NCBI RefSeq assembly: GCF_036077095.1
Contig: NZ_CP107960.1
Coordinates: 3,348,001-3,412,000, forward strand
Length of the DNA stretch: 64,000 nucleotides
From: Streptomyces sp. NBC_00376
GTDB lineage: Bacteria > Actinomycetota > Actinomycetes > Streptomycetales > Streptomycetaceae
Direction of reading: 5' to 3'
This document shows positions 43,067 to 51,815 of this stretch, piece by piece; positions within the stretch are counted from its first letter, which is position 1; every line of letters starts with the position of its first letter. Below the pieces are notes generated by a model. It had not been told where the DNA came from. It worked only from the letters and a program-made list of their open reading frames with translations, and searched no databases. The translations under genes and the position numbers were made by a program.

Positions 43067-44707
43067 GTGCAGCAGGACCTCATCGCGCAGGCCAGGGCGT
43101 GGCTCGCGGAGGACCCCGATCCCGAGACCCGCGACGAGCTCGCCGCGCTCATCGAATCCGGGAGTGCCGACGAGCTCGCCGCACGGTTCGCCGGCACCCT
43201 GCAGTTCGGCACCGCCGGGCTCCGCGGTGAGCTGGGGGCCGGGCCGATGCGGATGAACCGTTGTGTCGTCATCCGCGCCGCGGCCGGGCTCGCCGCCTAT
43301 CTCAAGGCGCAGGGGCAGGGCGGCGGGCTCGTCGTCATCGGGTACGACGCCCGGTACAAGTCCGCCGACTTCGCCCGCGACACCGCGGCCGTGATGACCG
43401 GCGCGGGCCTGCGGGCGGCCGTGCTCCCCCGCCCGCTCCCCACCCCCGTGCTGGCGTACGCCATAAGGCACCTGGGCGCCGTCGCGGGCGTCGAGGTGAC
43501 CGCCAGCCACAACCCGCCGCGCGACAACGGCTACAAGGTCTATCTCGGCGACGGCTCGCAGATCGTCCCCCCGGCGGACGGCGAGATCGCCGCCGAGATC
43601 GCCGCGGTCGGCCCGCTCGACCGCGTGCCCCGCCCCGACGAGGGCTGGGAGACCCTCGGCGAGGAGGTCCTGGCCGCCTACCTGGCCCGCACGGACGCGG
43701 TGCTCGCCGCGGGTTCGCCGCGTACCGCCCGGGTCGTGTACACCGCGATGCACGGGGTCGGTACGTCCGTGCTGACCGCCGCCTTCGACCGGGCCGGGTT
43801 CCCCGCACCGGTGCTCGTCGCCGAACAGGCCGAGCCCGACCCGGCGTTCCCCACCGTCGCGTTCCCCAATCCGGAGGAGCCCGGCGCGATGGACCTCGCC
43901 TTCGCGACCGCGCGCCGCACCGGGCCCGACATCGTCATCGCCAACGACCCGGACGCCGACCGCTGTGCCGTCGCCGTCCCGGACCCCGCCACCGAGGGCG
44001 GCTGGCGGATGCTGCGCGGCGACGAGGTCGGGGCGCTGCTCGCCGCCCATCTGGTGGACCGGGGCGTGAGCGGCGTCTTCGCCGAGTCGATCGTGTCGTC
44101 CTCGCTGCTCGGCCGGATCGCCCAGAAGGCGGGGCTCGGCCACGAGGAGACGCTGACCGGCTTCAAGTGGATCGCCCGGGTGGACGGACTGCGCTACGGG
44201 TACGAGGAGGCGCTCGGCTACTGCGTCGACCCCGAGGGAGTGCGCGACAAGGACGGCATCACGGCCGCGCTGCTCGTCGCCGAGCTCGCCTCCGTGCTCA
44301 AGGAGCAGGGGCGTACGCTGCTCGATCTCCTGGACGACCTGGCGCTCGTCCACGGGCTGCACGCCACCGACCAGTTGTCGGTCCGGGTGAAGGACCTGTC
44401 GGTCATCTCCGACGCCATGGCGCGGCTGCGCGAGCAGCCTCCGACCGCGCTGGCGGGCCTCGCCGTCATCTCGGCCGAGGACCTGGCGCGGGGCACGGCC
44501 GAGCTGCCGCCCACGGACGGGCTCCGCTACCAGCTCCGGGGCGCCCGGGTGATCGTCCGCCCGAGCGGCACCGAGCCGAAGCTCAAGTGCTACCTGGAGG
44601 TCGTGGTGCCGGTCGGTTCGGCGGACGAGCTGCCGGCCGCGCGGGCCAGGGGGGCCGAGCTGCTCGACGGGATCAAGCGCGATCTGGCGGCCGCGGCCGG
44701 GATCTGA
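43067..44707 (+). CDS. Phosphomannomutase-family enzyme, probably acting as phosphopentomutase
   Basis: 546 residues from the GTG at 43067 with AGGAAGG (43052-43058). It is an alpha-D-phosphohexomutase with all four hallmarks: FGTAGLRGELG, the phosphoserine loop TASHNPPRDNGYKVY, the metal loop NDPDADRC and the C-terminal RPSGTEPKLKCYLE. The family interconverts sugar 1- and 6-phosphates; long members of this PGM2-like type also act on pentoses. Because it is cotranscribed with purine nucleoside phosphorylase and near deoC, the likely job is (deoxy)ribose-1-phosphate to 5-phosphate. That is inferred from context, not from sequence. Confidence 0.9.
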   Translation: MQQDLIAQARAWLAEDPDPETRDELAALIESGSADELAARFAGTLQFGTAGLRGELGAGPMRMNRCVVIRAAAGLAAYLKAQGQGGGLVVIGYDARYKSADFARDTAAVMTGAGLRAAVLPRPLPTPVLAYAIRHLGAVAGVEVTASHNPPRDNGYKVYLGDGSQIVPPADGEIAAEIAAVGPLDRVPRPDEGWETLGEEVLAAYLARTDAVLAAGSPRTARVVYTAMHGVGTSVLTAAFDRAGFPAPVLVAEQAEPDPAFPTVAFPNPEEPGAMDLAFATARRTGPDIVIANDPDADRCAVAVPDPATEGGWRMLRGDEVGALLAAHLVDRGVSGVFAESIVSSSLLGRIAQKAGLGHEETLTGFKWIARVDGLRYGYEEALGYCVDPEGVRDKDGITAALLVAELASVLKEQGRTLLDLLDDLALVHGLHATDQLSVRVKDLSVISDAMARLREQPPTALAGLAVISAEDLARGTAELPPTDGLRYQLRGARVIVRPSGTEPKLKCYLEVVVPVGSADELPAARARGAELLDGIKRDLAAAAGI

Positions 44708-44777
44708 GCGGGAGCCGCCGCCCTCACTCACGCGCCGGCAGGTGCGCAGCGGTGAGCGCGGCGGGCCCCCGCGGGCG

Positions 44778-45035
44778 TCATCCGAAGCGGCCGTTCACGT
44801 AGTCGGCGGTCCGGCCGTCCTGCGGGGAGTGGAACATCGGTGATGCGGCGGCCCCGGTCGTAGATGCCCTCGCCGTCCAGCAGGACCCGGCCGGCCAGTG
44901 AGGCGGAGCCGATCAGTTCGTGCGTCCGGTTGAGGATGCGCAGGAACGTCGACTTGCCGCAGCCCGACGGGCCGATGAGGGCGGTGACCTCCAGGGCGGG
45001 CATGTGCAGGGAGACCCGGCCAGTGAGACCTGCTG
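44778..45035 (-). pseudogene. pstB: Decayed PstB (phosphate ABC ATPase) remnant
   Basis: On the minus strand, [21 protein letters not shown] (given as nt about 44925-44990; Walker [10 protein letters not shown] intact) and a following [13 protein letters not shown] are PstB-like. Then the frame shifts. In the next frame [19 protein letters not shown] ends at TGA (44780-44778), the characteristic PstB C-terminus. The signature motif, Walker B and about 150 middle residues are absent, so an internal deletion with frameshift joined the two ends near 44855. The N-terminus is also frameshifted near 45020. Non-functional. Confidence 0.8.
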
Positions 45036-45064
45036 CGCGTTCTCGGCGGGGCAGGCGCCGTCGG

Positions 45065-45250
45065 CGGCCACCCGGGGAAGGTCGGGTTGTCGGCGGTCCT
45101 CCCCGATGCGACCGGCAGCGCCAGCCGGCCCAGCGAGTCCTCGGCGCGGGCGGCCGGCGCGAGGCCGAGGACCGTGGCCGCCGCGGCGAGCAGGGGCGAG
45201 CAGCACAGCAGCAGGGCGGGTGTGCTGCCGGAACCGCCGTCGTCCGTCAT
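45065..45250 (-). pseudogene. 5' remnant of a secreted-protein gene fused to the PstB remnant
   Basis: From an ATG at 45250 with GGGGACGAG upstream, the frame gives a plausible signal peptide ([20 protein letters not shown], then AARA) and about 25 further residues. After that it runs into out-of-frame PstB sequence. It looks like the start of a lost secreted protein, perhaps the binding protein of the same decayed Pst-type locus. The identity of that protein is a guess. Confidence 0.45.
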
Positions 45251-45459
45251 CTCGTCCCCACCCCGCTGCCCGCTTCGGAAGTCGAGCGGCGCGCGCAACG
45301 TATGGAGAGGGGCCTGACCGCCGGGACCGGAAACCGCCGCAGCGGTCGGCCTTCACACGGAAGTTGCCCCCAGTGCGCCCGGCGTGCACGGGGGCGTTCC
45401 GCCCGGTGCCGGGGCGGTACTCTGCGGCGACTCGCATACCTACCAGTGAGAGGCCGTGC

Positions 45460-46263
45460 ATGCGCACAGGCAGAACCGGCACCGTGGCCGCCCTCGCGGG
45501 AGCGCTCGCCCTTGCGGCGTTCACCGCCCCGGCCGCGGAAGCCGCCGACACCGGGATCACGGTGTCGAGGATGGTCGTGAACTCGGGCAGACCCATCGTC
45601 GTGGGCACCACCGAGGAGAAGCTCCCCGGCATCAGCTTCCACGTCACGTGGTCCGCGGGCCACTCGCTCTCCGACGTGGAGGCCAGTCCGTACCTGTACC
45701 ACGACACCACGGCGAGCAAGGGTGCCGACCAGGGCGGCATCTACTTGAGCAGCATGACCTGTTACGAGGACGGCTCGCGCGCCGCCGACTGCAAGGGCGA
45801 GCTGTACATCGAGCCGCGCTACACCCTGGACTCGAACAACGACGCCACGACCTGGAAGGTCGGCGCGGCCGCACGCATCTGGGGCTCCAACGGCCAGCCG
45901 AAGACCCAGGAGTACCTGCCCGCCCTCGGCACGGCGCAGGTCAAGCGCGCGGCGCGGGCGACCGTCAACGCCTCGCCCGAGCCGGTGGCCAAGGGCAGGA
46001 CGATCACCGTGACCGGCCGGCTCACCCGCGCCGACTGGGTGAAGCACGCCTACGCCGGTTACAGCGGCAAGGCGGCGAAGCTGCAGTTCCGCAAGGCGGG
46101 CACCAGCGCCTACTCCACGGTGAAGATCGTCAAGGCGAACTCCACGGGCAACCTGAAGACCACGGTCAAGGCGGCCTCGGACGGCTACTGGCGCTGGACC
46201 TTCGGCGAGACGTCCACGACGGGCGGAGCGACCGCCGCCGGGGACTACGTCGACGTCAAGTAG
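45460..46263 (+). CDS. Secreted beta-rich hypothetical protein
   Basis: 267 residues from the ATG at 45460, with GTGAGAGG upstream. A clear signal peptide (RTGRTGTVAALAGALALAAF, cleavage near AEAA) leads to two beta-rich parts. The first, about residues 33-165, contains a cysteine pair (MTCYEDGSRAADCKG). The second, about 170-267, resembles an Ig-like or bacterial surface domain (ASPEPVAKGRTITVTGRL, LQFRKAGTSAYSTVKIVK). It is probably an extracellular structural or binding protein. A strong hairpin terminator follows. Confidence 0.8.
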   Translation: MRTGRTGTVAALAGALALAAFTAPAAEAADTGITVSRMVVNSGRPIVVGTTEEKLPGISFHVTWSAGHSLSDVEASPYLYHDTTASKGADQGGIYLSSMTCYEDGSRAADCKGELYIEPRYTLDSNNDATTWKVGAAARIWGSNGQPKTQEYLPALGTAQVKRAARATVNASPEPVAKGRTITVTGRLTRADWVKHAYAGYSGKAAKLQFRKAGTSAYSTVKIVKANSTGNLKTTVKAASDGYWRWTFGETSTTGGATAAGDYVDVK

Positions 46264-46279
46264 GCCCCTGAGCATGGAG

Positions 46280-46311
46280 GAAGCCCGCACCGGCAACCCG
46301 GTGCGGGCTTC
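46280..46311. terminator. Bidirectional hairpin
   Basis: GAAGCCCGCACCGG pairs perfectly with CCGGTGCGGGCTTC across CAAC, between convergent stops at 46263 and 46334. Confidence 0.8.
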
Positions 46312-46333
46312 GTCGGATCCGGCCGGGCCGCCC

Positions 46334-46990
46334 TCAGCCGGTCGCGAACAGCACCACGAGCAGTACCGCGCCCACCACCGCCGGTGCGATCACCTCGTAC
46401 GCCCAGCGCACGGACACCGACGACGGCTCCGCGGACCCCGCAGCGGCGCCCGCACCGCCCGCCCTCGCCCGCTCCGCGAGCTCGCGCAGGTCCACCATGG
46501 TCTGGTCGGCCGACGCCATCCGGGCCTTGGTGTCGCGGACATCGGCGTGCACGGACGTACGGTCGTACGGGTCGTCCAGCGACCGCCGGGACTGCTGCCG
46601 GGCCGCCTTCTTCCGCTGTCGCAGCGATACCGGCACCGCCCAGAGCTGGTACTTGGCGCCGCCCTCGGTGAACAGCTCGCAGGAGTACCCGGCCCGCAGA
46701 TCCGCGACCTCGGTCCACGGCATGCCGATCGTCCGGAACGGGTTACGGATCCGGATGCGCTGCTCGTTGGCGAGCACGACCGGCCGCAGCGTGAAGGCGA
46801 CGACCAGCGGCACCGCGGTCAGCATCCCCGCCAGCGCCAGCCACGGCACCCGGCCGTCCCCCCGGATCAGGGCGTCCCCGCCGATCCAGCAGATGAGCAG
46901 GAGCAGCAGAACACCCCCGACGATCCCGGCGGGCGAGCGGAAGGTCCGGTCGGCGTAGACCGGCTCGGCGGGTGGTGTGGGGCTCGTCAT
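46334..46990 (-). CDS. PH-domain membrane protein (bPH_6-like)
   Basis: 218 residues from the ATG at 46990. A short N-terminus leads to two membrane helices (about residues 23-40 and 48-66). A bacterial PH-like beta domain follows (ANEQRIRIRNPFRTIGMPWTEVADLRAGYSCEL). Then come a basic helical linker and a third membrane helix at the C-terminus (VIAPAVVGAVLLVVLFATG). The order TM-TM-PH fits the actinobacterial PF10756 type. The function is unknown. It is divergent from deoC, so its promoter shares the 118-nt region bearing the nucleoside operator. Confidence 0.85.
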   Translation of the reverse strand: MTSPTPPAEPVYADRTFRSPAGIVGGVLLLLLICWIGGDALIRGDGRVPWLALAGMLTAVPLVVAFTLRPVVLANEQRIRIRNPFRTIGMPWTEVADLRAGYSCELFTEGGAKYQLWAVPVSLRQRKKAARQQSRRSLDDPYDRTSVHADVRDTKARMASADQTMVDLRELAERARAGGAGAAAGSAEPSSVSVRWAYEVIAPAVVGAVLLVVLFATG

Positions 46991-47083
46991 GGGCCCGATT
47001 CTGCCTGACGGGCGCAAGGAGCGCCGGGGCGGCCGCCGCCAGGCCGCGCCCCGCGCGGAGAGGCGGGCCCCCTGTACAGGCCG

Positions 47084-47095
47084 CTACGCGCGTAG
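47084..47095 (+). promoter_or_regulatory. CTACGCGCGTAG operator in the deoC promoter
   Basis: A perfect palindrome identical to those at 42146 and 58301. TAGATA (47093-47098) overlaps its right end and is a plausible -10 box 10 nt before the GTG at 47109, so the transcript may be leaderless. A TGTACA lies just upstream, as it also does before the phosphorylase operator. Confidence 0.7.
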
Positions 47096-47108
47096 ATATG
47101 CTCCTCTG

Positions 47109-48077
47109 GTGACCATGCCCACCACAGCTCCCGCATTCAGCGACGCGACCGCGTCCGACAGTGCGCTGCGCCGCTTCCTGCACGGGCTGCCCGGCGTCGA
47201 CGCCGTCGGCCTCGAAGCGCGCGCCGCGTCCCTCGGCACCCGTTCGATCAAGACGACGGCCAAGGCGTACGCCATCGACCTGGCCATCTCGATGATCGAC
47301 CTGACGACGCTGGAAGGCGCGGACACCCCCGGCAAGGTCCGGGCCCTCGCCGCCAAGGCCGTCAACCCCGACCCGACCGACCGCACGACCCCGCGCACCG
47401 CGGCGGTCTGCGTCTACCCCGACATGGCGGCGACCGCCGTCGCCGCGCTGGCCGGCTCCGGCGTGAAGGTGGCCTCCGTGGCGACGGCCTTCCCGGCCGG
47501 CCGCGCCGCGCTCGACGTGAAGCTCGCCGACGTCCGCGACGCCGTGGCCGCCGGGGCCGACGAGATCGACATGGTGATCGACCGGGGCGCCTTCCTCTCC
47601 GGCCGCTACCTGAAGGTGTACGAGGAGATCCTCGCCGTGAAGGCGGAGTGCGCGCGGGCCGACGGCCCCGACGCCCGGCTGAAGGTGATCTTCGAGACCG
47701 GCGAGCTGTCCACGTACGACAACATCCGCCGCGCCTCCTGGCTCGGCATGCTGGCGGGCGCCGACTTCATCAAGACCTCGACCGGCAAGGTCGGCACGAA
47801 CGCCACGCCCGCCAACACCCTGCTGATGCTGGAGGCCGTGCGCGACTTCCGCGCGCAGACCGGCGTACAGATCGGTGTGAAGCCGGCCGGCGGCATCCGC
47901 ACGTCCAAGGACGCGGTCAAGTTCCTGGTGCTGGTGAACGAGACGGCGGGCGAGGACTGGCTGGACAACCACTGGTTCCGCTTCGGCGCCTCCAGCCTGC
48001 TGAACGACCTGCTGATGCAGCGCCAGAAGCTCAGCACCGGCCGTTACTCCGGCCCCGATTACGTGACGGTGGACTGA
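47109..48077 (+). CDS. deoC: Deoxyribose-phosphate aldolase
   Basis: 322 residues from the GTG at 47109 (ATG 47115 is an alternative; neither has a ribosome site). It is a class I aldolase TIM barrel with the Schiff-base lysine in DFIKTSTGKVG and the second catalytic lysine in VKPAGGIRTS. CVYPDM and ASVATAFPAG are substrate-side segments. It splits deoxyribose-5-phosphate into glyceraldehyde-3-phosphate and acetaldehyde. It heads an operon with two aldehyde dehydrogenase genes (gaps of 5 nt and an 11-nt overlap), an arrangement that handles the acetaldehyde. The counterpart is S. coelicolor SCO4914 from memory. Confidence 0.94.
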   Translation: MTMPTTAPAFSDATASDSALRRFLHGLPGVDAVGLEARAASLGTRSIKTTAKAYAIDLAISMIDLTTLEGADTPGKVRALAAKAVNPDPTDRTTPRTAAVCVYPDMAATAVAALAGSGVKVASVATAFPAGRAALDVKLADVRDAVAAGADEIDMVIDRGAFLSGRYLKVYEEILAVKAECARADGPDARLKVIFETGELSTYDNIRRASWLGMLAGADFIKTSTGKVGTNATPANTLLMLEAVRDFRAQTGVQIGVKPAGGIRTSKDAVKFLVLVNETAGEDWLDNHWFRFGASSLLNDLLMQRQKLSTGRYSGPDYVTVD

Positions 48078-48082
48078 TCCCC

Positions 48083-49522
48083 ATGGCATCTGCATTCGAG
48101 TACGCCCCCGCCCCCGAGTCGCGCGCGGTCGTCGACATCGCGCCCTCGTACGGGCTGTTCATCGACGGCGAGTTCGCCGAGGCGGCCGACGGCAAGGTCT
48201 TCAAGACCGTCTCGCCGAGCACCGAGGAGGTGCTCTCCGAGGTCGCGCAGGCCGGTGCGGCCGACGTCGACCGGGCCGTGAAGGCGGCCCGCAAGGCGTT
48301 CGAGAAGTGGTCGGCGCTGCCCGGCTCCGAGCGCGCCAAGTACCTCTTCCGGATCGCCCGGATCATCCAGGAGCGCAGCCGCGAGCTCGCCGTCCTGGAG
48401 ACCCTGGACAACGGCAAGCCGATCAAGGAGACGAGGGACGCCGATCTCCCCCTCGTCGCCGCGCACTTCTTCTACTACGCGGGCTGGGCCGACAAGCTCG
48501 ACCACGCGGGGTACGGCCCGAACCCGGCCCCCCTCGGCGTCGCGGGCCAGGTCATCCCCTGGAACTTCCCCCTCCTGATGCTGGCCTGGAAGATCGCCCC
48601 GGCGCTCGCCACCGGCAACACGGTGGTCCTCAAGCCCGCCGAGACGACCCCGCTCTCCGCGCTGTTCTTCGCGGACATCTGCCGCCAGGCGGGCCTGCCC
48701 AAGGGTGTCGTGAACATCCTTCCCGGCTACGGGGACGCGGGCGCCGCCCTCGTCGCGCACGAGGACGTGAACAAGGTCGCCTTCACCGGCTCGACCGCGG
48801 TCGGCAAGGCCATCGCCCGCCAGGTCGCCGGCACGGACAAGAAGGTCACCCTCGAACTGGGCGGCAAGGGCGCCAACATCGTCTTCGACGACGCCCCGAT
48901 CGACCAGGCCGTCGAGGGCATCGTCACCGGCATCTTCTTCAACCAGGGCCAGGTCTGCTGCGCGGGCTCCCGGCTCCTGGTCCAGGAGTCCGTCCAGGAC
49001 GAGGTGCTGGACGCGCTGAAGCGCCGGCTGTCCACGCTCCGGCTCGGCGACCCGCTGGACAAGAACACCGACATCGGCGCGATCAACTCCGCGGAGCAGC
49101 TCGCCCGGATCACCGCGCTCACCGAGACGGGCGAGGCGGAGGGTGCGGAGCGCTGGAGCGCCCCCTGCGAACTCCCCTCCGCCGGTTACTGGTTCGCCCC
49201 GACGCTGTTCACCAACGTCACCCAGGCGCACACCATCGCCCGCGACGAGATCTTCGGCCCGGTGCTGTCGGTGCTGACCTTCCGTACGCCCGACGAGGCG
49301 GTCGCCAAGGCCAACAACAGCCAGTACGGCCTCTCGGCCGGCATCTGGACGGAGAAGGGCTCCCGCATCCTCGCGGTGGCGAACAAGCTCCGGGCGGGCG
49401 TCGTCTGGGCCAACACGTTCAACAAGTTCGACCCGACCTCGCCCTTCGGCGGCTACAAGGAGTCGGGCTTCGGCCGCGAAGGCGGCCGTCACGGCCTGGA
49501 GGCGTACCTCGATGTCCGATAA
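48083..49522 (+). CDS. Aldehyde dehydrogenase, complete
   Basis: 479 residues from the ATG at 48083, five nt after the deoC stop. It is a full ALDH: NAD-site segment PWNFPLLMLAWK, FTGSTAVGKAI, the general-base glutamate in LELGGKGANIVF, and the nucleophilic cysteine in NQGQVCCAGSRLL (about residue 295). EIFGPVLSV and PFGGYKESGFG complete the family set. Given the operon it most likely oxidises acetaldehyde from DeoC to acetate, with NAD as acceptor. It resembles the first half of ALDH16-type enzymes. Confidence 0.92.
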   Translation: MASAFEYAPAPESRAVVDIAPSYGLFIDGEFAEAADGKVFKTVSPSTEEVLSEVAQAGAADVDRAVKAARKAFEKWSALPGSERAKYLFRIARIIQERSRELAVLETLDNGKPIKETRDADLPLVAAHFFYYAGWADKLDHAGYGPNPAPLGVAGQVIPWNFPLLMLAWKIAPALATGNTVVLKPAETTPLSALFFADICRQAGLPKGVVNILPGYGDAGAALVAHEDVNKVAFTGSTAVGKAIARQVAGTDKKVTLELGGKGANIVFDDAPIDQAVEGIVTGIFFNQGQVCCAGSRLLVQESVQDEVLDALKRRLSTLRLGDPLDKNTDIGAINSAEQLARITALTETGEAEGAERWSAPCELPSAGYWFAPTLFTNVTQAHTIARDEIFGPVLSVLTFRTPDEAVAKANNSQYGLSAGIWTEKGSRILAVANKLRAGVVWANTFNKFDPTSPFGGYKESGFGREGGRHGLEAYLDVR

Positions 49523-50423
49523 CCGTCTGAGCGTCTTCAAGACCTACAAGCTGTACGTCGGGGGCAAGTTCCCCCGCTCCGAGAGCGGCCGGGTGTACGA
49601 GGTGACGGACTCGAAGGGCAAGTGGCTGGCGAACGCCCCCCAGTCCTCCCGCAAGGACGCGCGCGACGCGGTCGTGGCCGCCCGCAAGGCGTTCGGCGGC
49701 TGGTCGGGGGCGACCGCGTACAACCGCGGCCAGATCCTCTACCGCGTCGCGGAGATGCTCGAGGGCCGCAAGGACCAGTTCGTACGGGAAGTGGCGGACG
49801 CGGAGGGCCTGTCGAAGTCCAAGGCGGCGGCCGTCGTCGACGCGGCGATCGACCGCTGGGTCTGGTACGCGGGCTGGACCGACAAGATCGGCCAGGTCGT
49901 GGGCGGGGCGAACCCGGTCGCGGGCCCGTTCTTCAACCTGTCCACCCCCGAACCGACCGGCGTGGTCACGGTCCTGGCCCCCCAGGAGTCCTCGTTCCTG
50001 GGCCTGGTCTCGGTGATCGCCCCCGTGATCGCGACCGGCAACACAGCCGTCGTCATCGCCTCCACCACCTCCCCCCTCCCGGCCCTGTCCCTGGGCGAGG
50101 TGCTGGCCACCTCCGACCTGCCGGGCGGCGTGGTGAACATCCTGTCCGGCAGGACGGCGGAGATCGCGACACCGCTCGCCTCCCACCAGGACGTCAACGC
50201 CATCGACCTCACGGGCGCCGACACGGCCCTCGCGAAGGAGCTGGAGATCGCAGCGGCCGACAATCTGAAGCGGGTTCTCCGTCCACAGCCTGTGGACGGA
50301 GACGGTGGCGGCGCCACGGACTGGACGGCCGATCCGGGCACCCACCGCCTGACGGCCTTCCTGGAGACCAAGACGGTCTGGCACCCGACGGGCGCCCTGG
50401 GCGTCTCGGGCTCCTCGTACTGA
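49512..50423 (+). CDS. Truncated aldehyde dehydrogenase-like protein, no catalytic residues
   Basis: 303 residues from the ATG at 49512, overlapping the complete ALDH gene by 11 nt. It contains only the N-terminal, cofactor-binding half of an ALDH (YVGGKFPRSESGRVYEV, then VVTVLAPQESSFLGLVSVIAP, ending after GGVVNILSGR). ELGGK and the catalytic cysteine region are missing. The end is a separate 60-residue tail closed by a proper stop, so it is not a random truncation. The order complete ALDH plus cysteine-less half matches ALDH16 proteins, in which both parts are fused. It probably binds and shapes its partner. Confidence 0.85.
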   Translation: MSDNRLSVFKTYKLYVGGKFPRSESGRVYEVTDSKGKWLANAPQSSRKDARDAVVAARKAFGGWSGATAYNRGQILYRVAEMLEGRKDQFVREVADAEGLSKSKAAAVVDAAIDRWVWYAGWTDKIGQVVGGANPVAGPFFNLSTPEPTGVVTVLAPQESSFLGLVSVIAPVIATGNTAVVIASTTSPLPALSLGEVLATSDLPGGVVNILSGRTAEIATPLASHQDVNAIDLTGADTALAKELEIAAADNLKRVLRPQPVDGDGGGATDWTADPGTHRLTAFLETKTVWHPTGALGVSGSSY

Positions 50424-50442
50424 CCGGCTCCCCGCACGGCAA

Positions 50443-50478
50443 CGGCCTGTTCCTCCGGCACCCCGGAGGAACAGGCCG
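50443..50478. terminator. Bidirectional hairpin after the deoC operon
   Basis: CGGCCTGTTCCTCCGG pairs perfectly with CCGGAGGAACAGGCCG across CACC, 19 nt after the truncated ALDH stop. Confidence 0.85.
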
Positions 50479-50489
50479 CTCCCGGCTGC

Positions 50490-50909
50490 TCAGCCGCCGT
50501 GCAGCGTCTGCGCCACCGGCCCGACCGCCGGCAGGTCCTTCAGCGCGCCACCGCTGGTCAGCGGGTCCGTGACGGCGGCCGTGGAGAGCGGCTTGAAGTC
50601 GGCGACCTGCGTCCCCACCACGTTGTCCAGCGGGTCCGTGCCCGTGCCGGCCAGCGGGTCGAGCCGCAGATGCGTCACCGGGGCGACGCCGTTGCCGAGC
50701 GAGTGACCGAGCGCCCCGGTCACCGTGCCGCTCGCGGCCTCCCCGGCCGCGCCGAGGCCGGTGTCGGCTCCCACCACCGGCACGTGGGGCAGCGGCGCCG
50801 CCTGGGCCGCCGCACCCCCCGCACCGAGCGCGGCACCCACCGCGGTGACGGTCAGACCTGCCCTCAGCAGGGCGCGGCGACGGGACTTGGAAAGTGCGTG
50901 ACGTGCCAT
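50490..50909 (-). CDS. Small secreted hypothetical protein
   Basis: 139 residues from the ATG at 50909. A twin-arginine-like or Sec signal (SKSRRRALLRAGLTVTAVGA, cleavage near AQAA) precedes a Gly/Ala/Val/Leu-rich low-complexity mature region without cysteines. The protein at 56676-56993 has the same style (short, Gly/Leu-rich, secreted), so the two may belong to one streptomycete family of abundant secreted proteins. No function is known to me. Confidence 0.75.
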   Translation of the reverse strand: MARHALSKSRRRALLRAGLTVTAVGAALGAGGAAAQAAPLPHVPVVGADTGLGAAGEAASGTVTGALGHSLGNGVAPVTHLRLDPLAGTGTDPLDNVVGTQVADFKPLSTAAVTDPLTSGGALKDLPAVGPVAQTLHGG

Positions 50910-50972
50910 GGAATTCCCACCTGATCGAGACGATCGAGTAACCATCTGAGTGCGTAGAGTAGTTGAGGTGTG

Positions 50973-51680
50973 ATGCTCGATACCAACAAGGGCACCGGGG
51001 GATCCCCTGCGCGGGTCAATGCCTCACACTCGTATCCTGTGAATTCCCAACCGATCCCGACCCGCGTCGTACTGCTCGCGGGCCCTTCCGGCTCCGGCAA
51101 GTCCTCCCTCGCCGCCCGCACCGACCTGCCGGTGCTGCGCCTGGACGACTTCTACAAGGAGGGCGACGACCCCACGCTGCCGCTCGTTCCCGGCAGTACG
51201 GACATCGACTGGGACTCCGCACAGTCCTGGGACGCCGACGCGGCGGTCACAGCGATCACGGAGCTGTGCCGCACCGGCCGCACCCACGTCCCGGTCTACG
51301 ACATCGCCACCAGTTCCCGGGTCGACCGGGAGGCCTTCCACATCGAGCGCACGCCGCTGTTCGTGGCCGAGGGGATCTTCGCCGCGGACATAGTCGAACG
51401 GTGCCAGGAACTCGGCGTACTGGCCGACGCCCTGTGCCTGCGCGGCCGCCCGACGACGACGTTCCGCCGCCGCCTGCTGCGGGACCTGCGCGAGGGCCGC
51501 AAGTCGGTGCTGTTCCTGCTGCGGCGCGGCTGGCGGCTGATGCGCGCGGAGCGCCGGATCGTGGCCCGCCAGACGGCCCTGGGCGCCCACCCCTGCGGCA
51601 AGGAAGAGGCCCTGGGCCGCCTGGCCGCGGCGGCAGCGGGCCGGTGCCGCCGCGCGCCGGCCGCACGCGGGACGGCATAG
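50973..51680 (+). CDS. Uridine kinase-like P-loop protein
   Basis: 235 residues from the ATG at 50973 (GTG 50970 immediately before is in frame). Walker A is LLAGPSGSGKSSLA (about residues 34-47). LRLDDFYKEGDD resembles the uridine kinase substrate segment (the DDFY motif), and VPVYDIATSSRVD continues the pattern. A helical basic C-terminus follows (RRRLLRDLREGRKS). It probably phosphorylates a nucleoside or related small molecule, consistent with the nucleoside genes just upstream but not proven. Divergent from the secreted-protein gene at 50490. Confidence 0.85.
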   Translation: MLDTNKGTGGSPARVNASHSYPVNSQPIPTRVVLLAGPSGSGKSSLAARTDLPVLRLDDFYKEGDDPTLPLVPGSTDIDWDSAQSWDADAAVTAITELCRTGRTHVPVYDIATSSRVDREAFHIERTPLFVAEGIFAADIVERCQELGVLADALCLRGRPTTTFRRRLLRDLREGRKSVLFLLRRGWRLMRAERRIVARQTALGAHPCGKEEALGRLAAAAAGRCRRAPAARGTA

Positions 51681-51815
51681 CGGGCCTCCCCGTTCCGCGC
51701 ACGCGAACGGGGCCGGACAGGACCCCCCGGCCCATCCGACCCCGCAGCACTTCCCCCGTACTCCGCCGCCTCCCCCGAAGCAGCGGCCCCGTTGTCCCCC
51801 GTGTTCCCCCTCGCC

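Noticed and set aside
42761..44731. 656-codon frame antisense to the phosphohexomutase-family gene
   Set aside because: It is a shadow frame. The plus strand has all four active-site motifs of the family.
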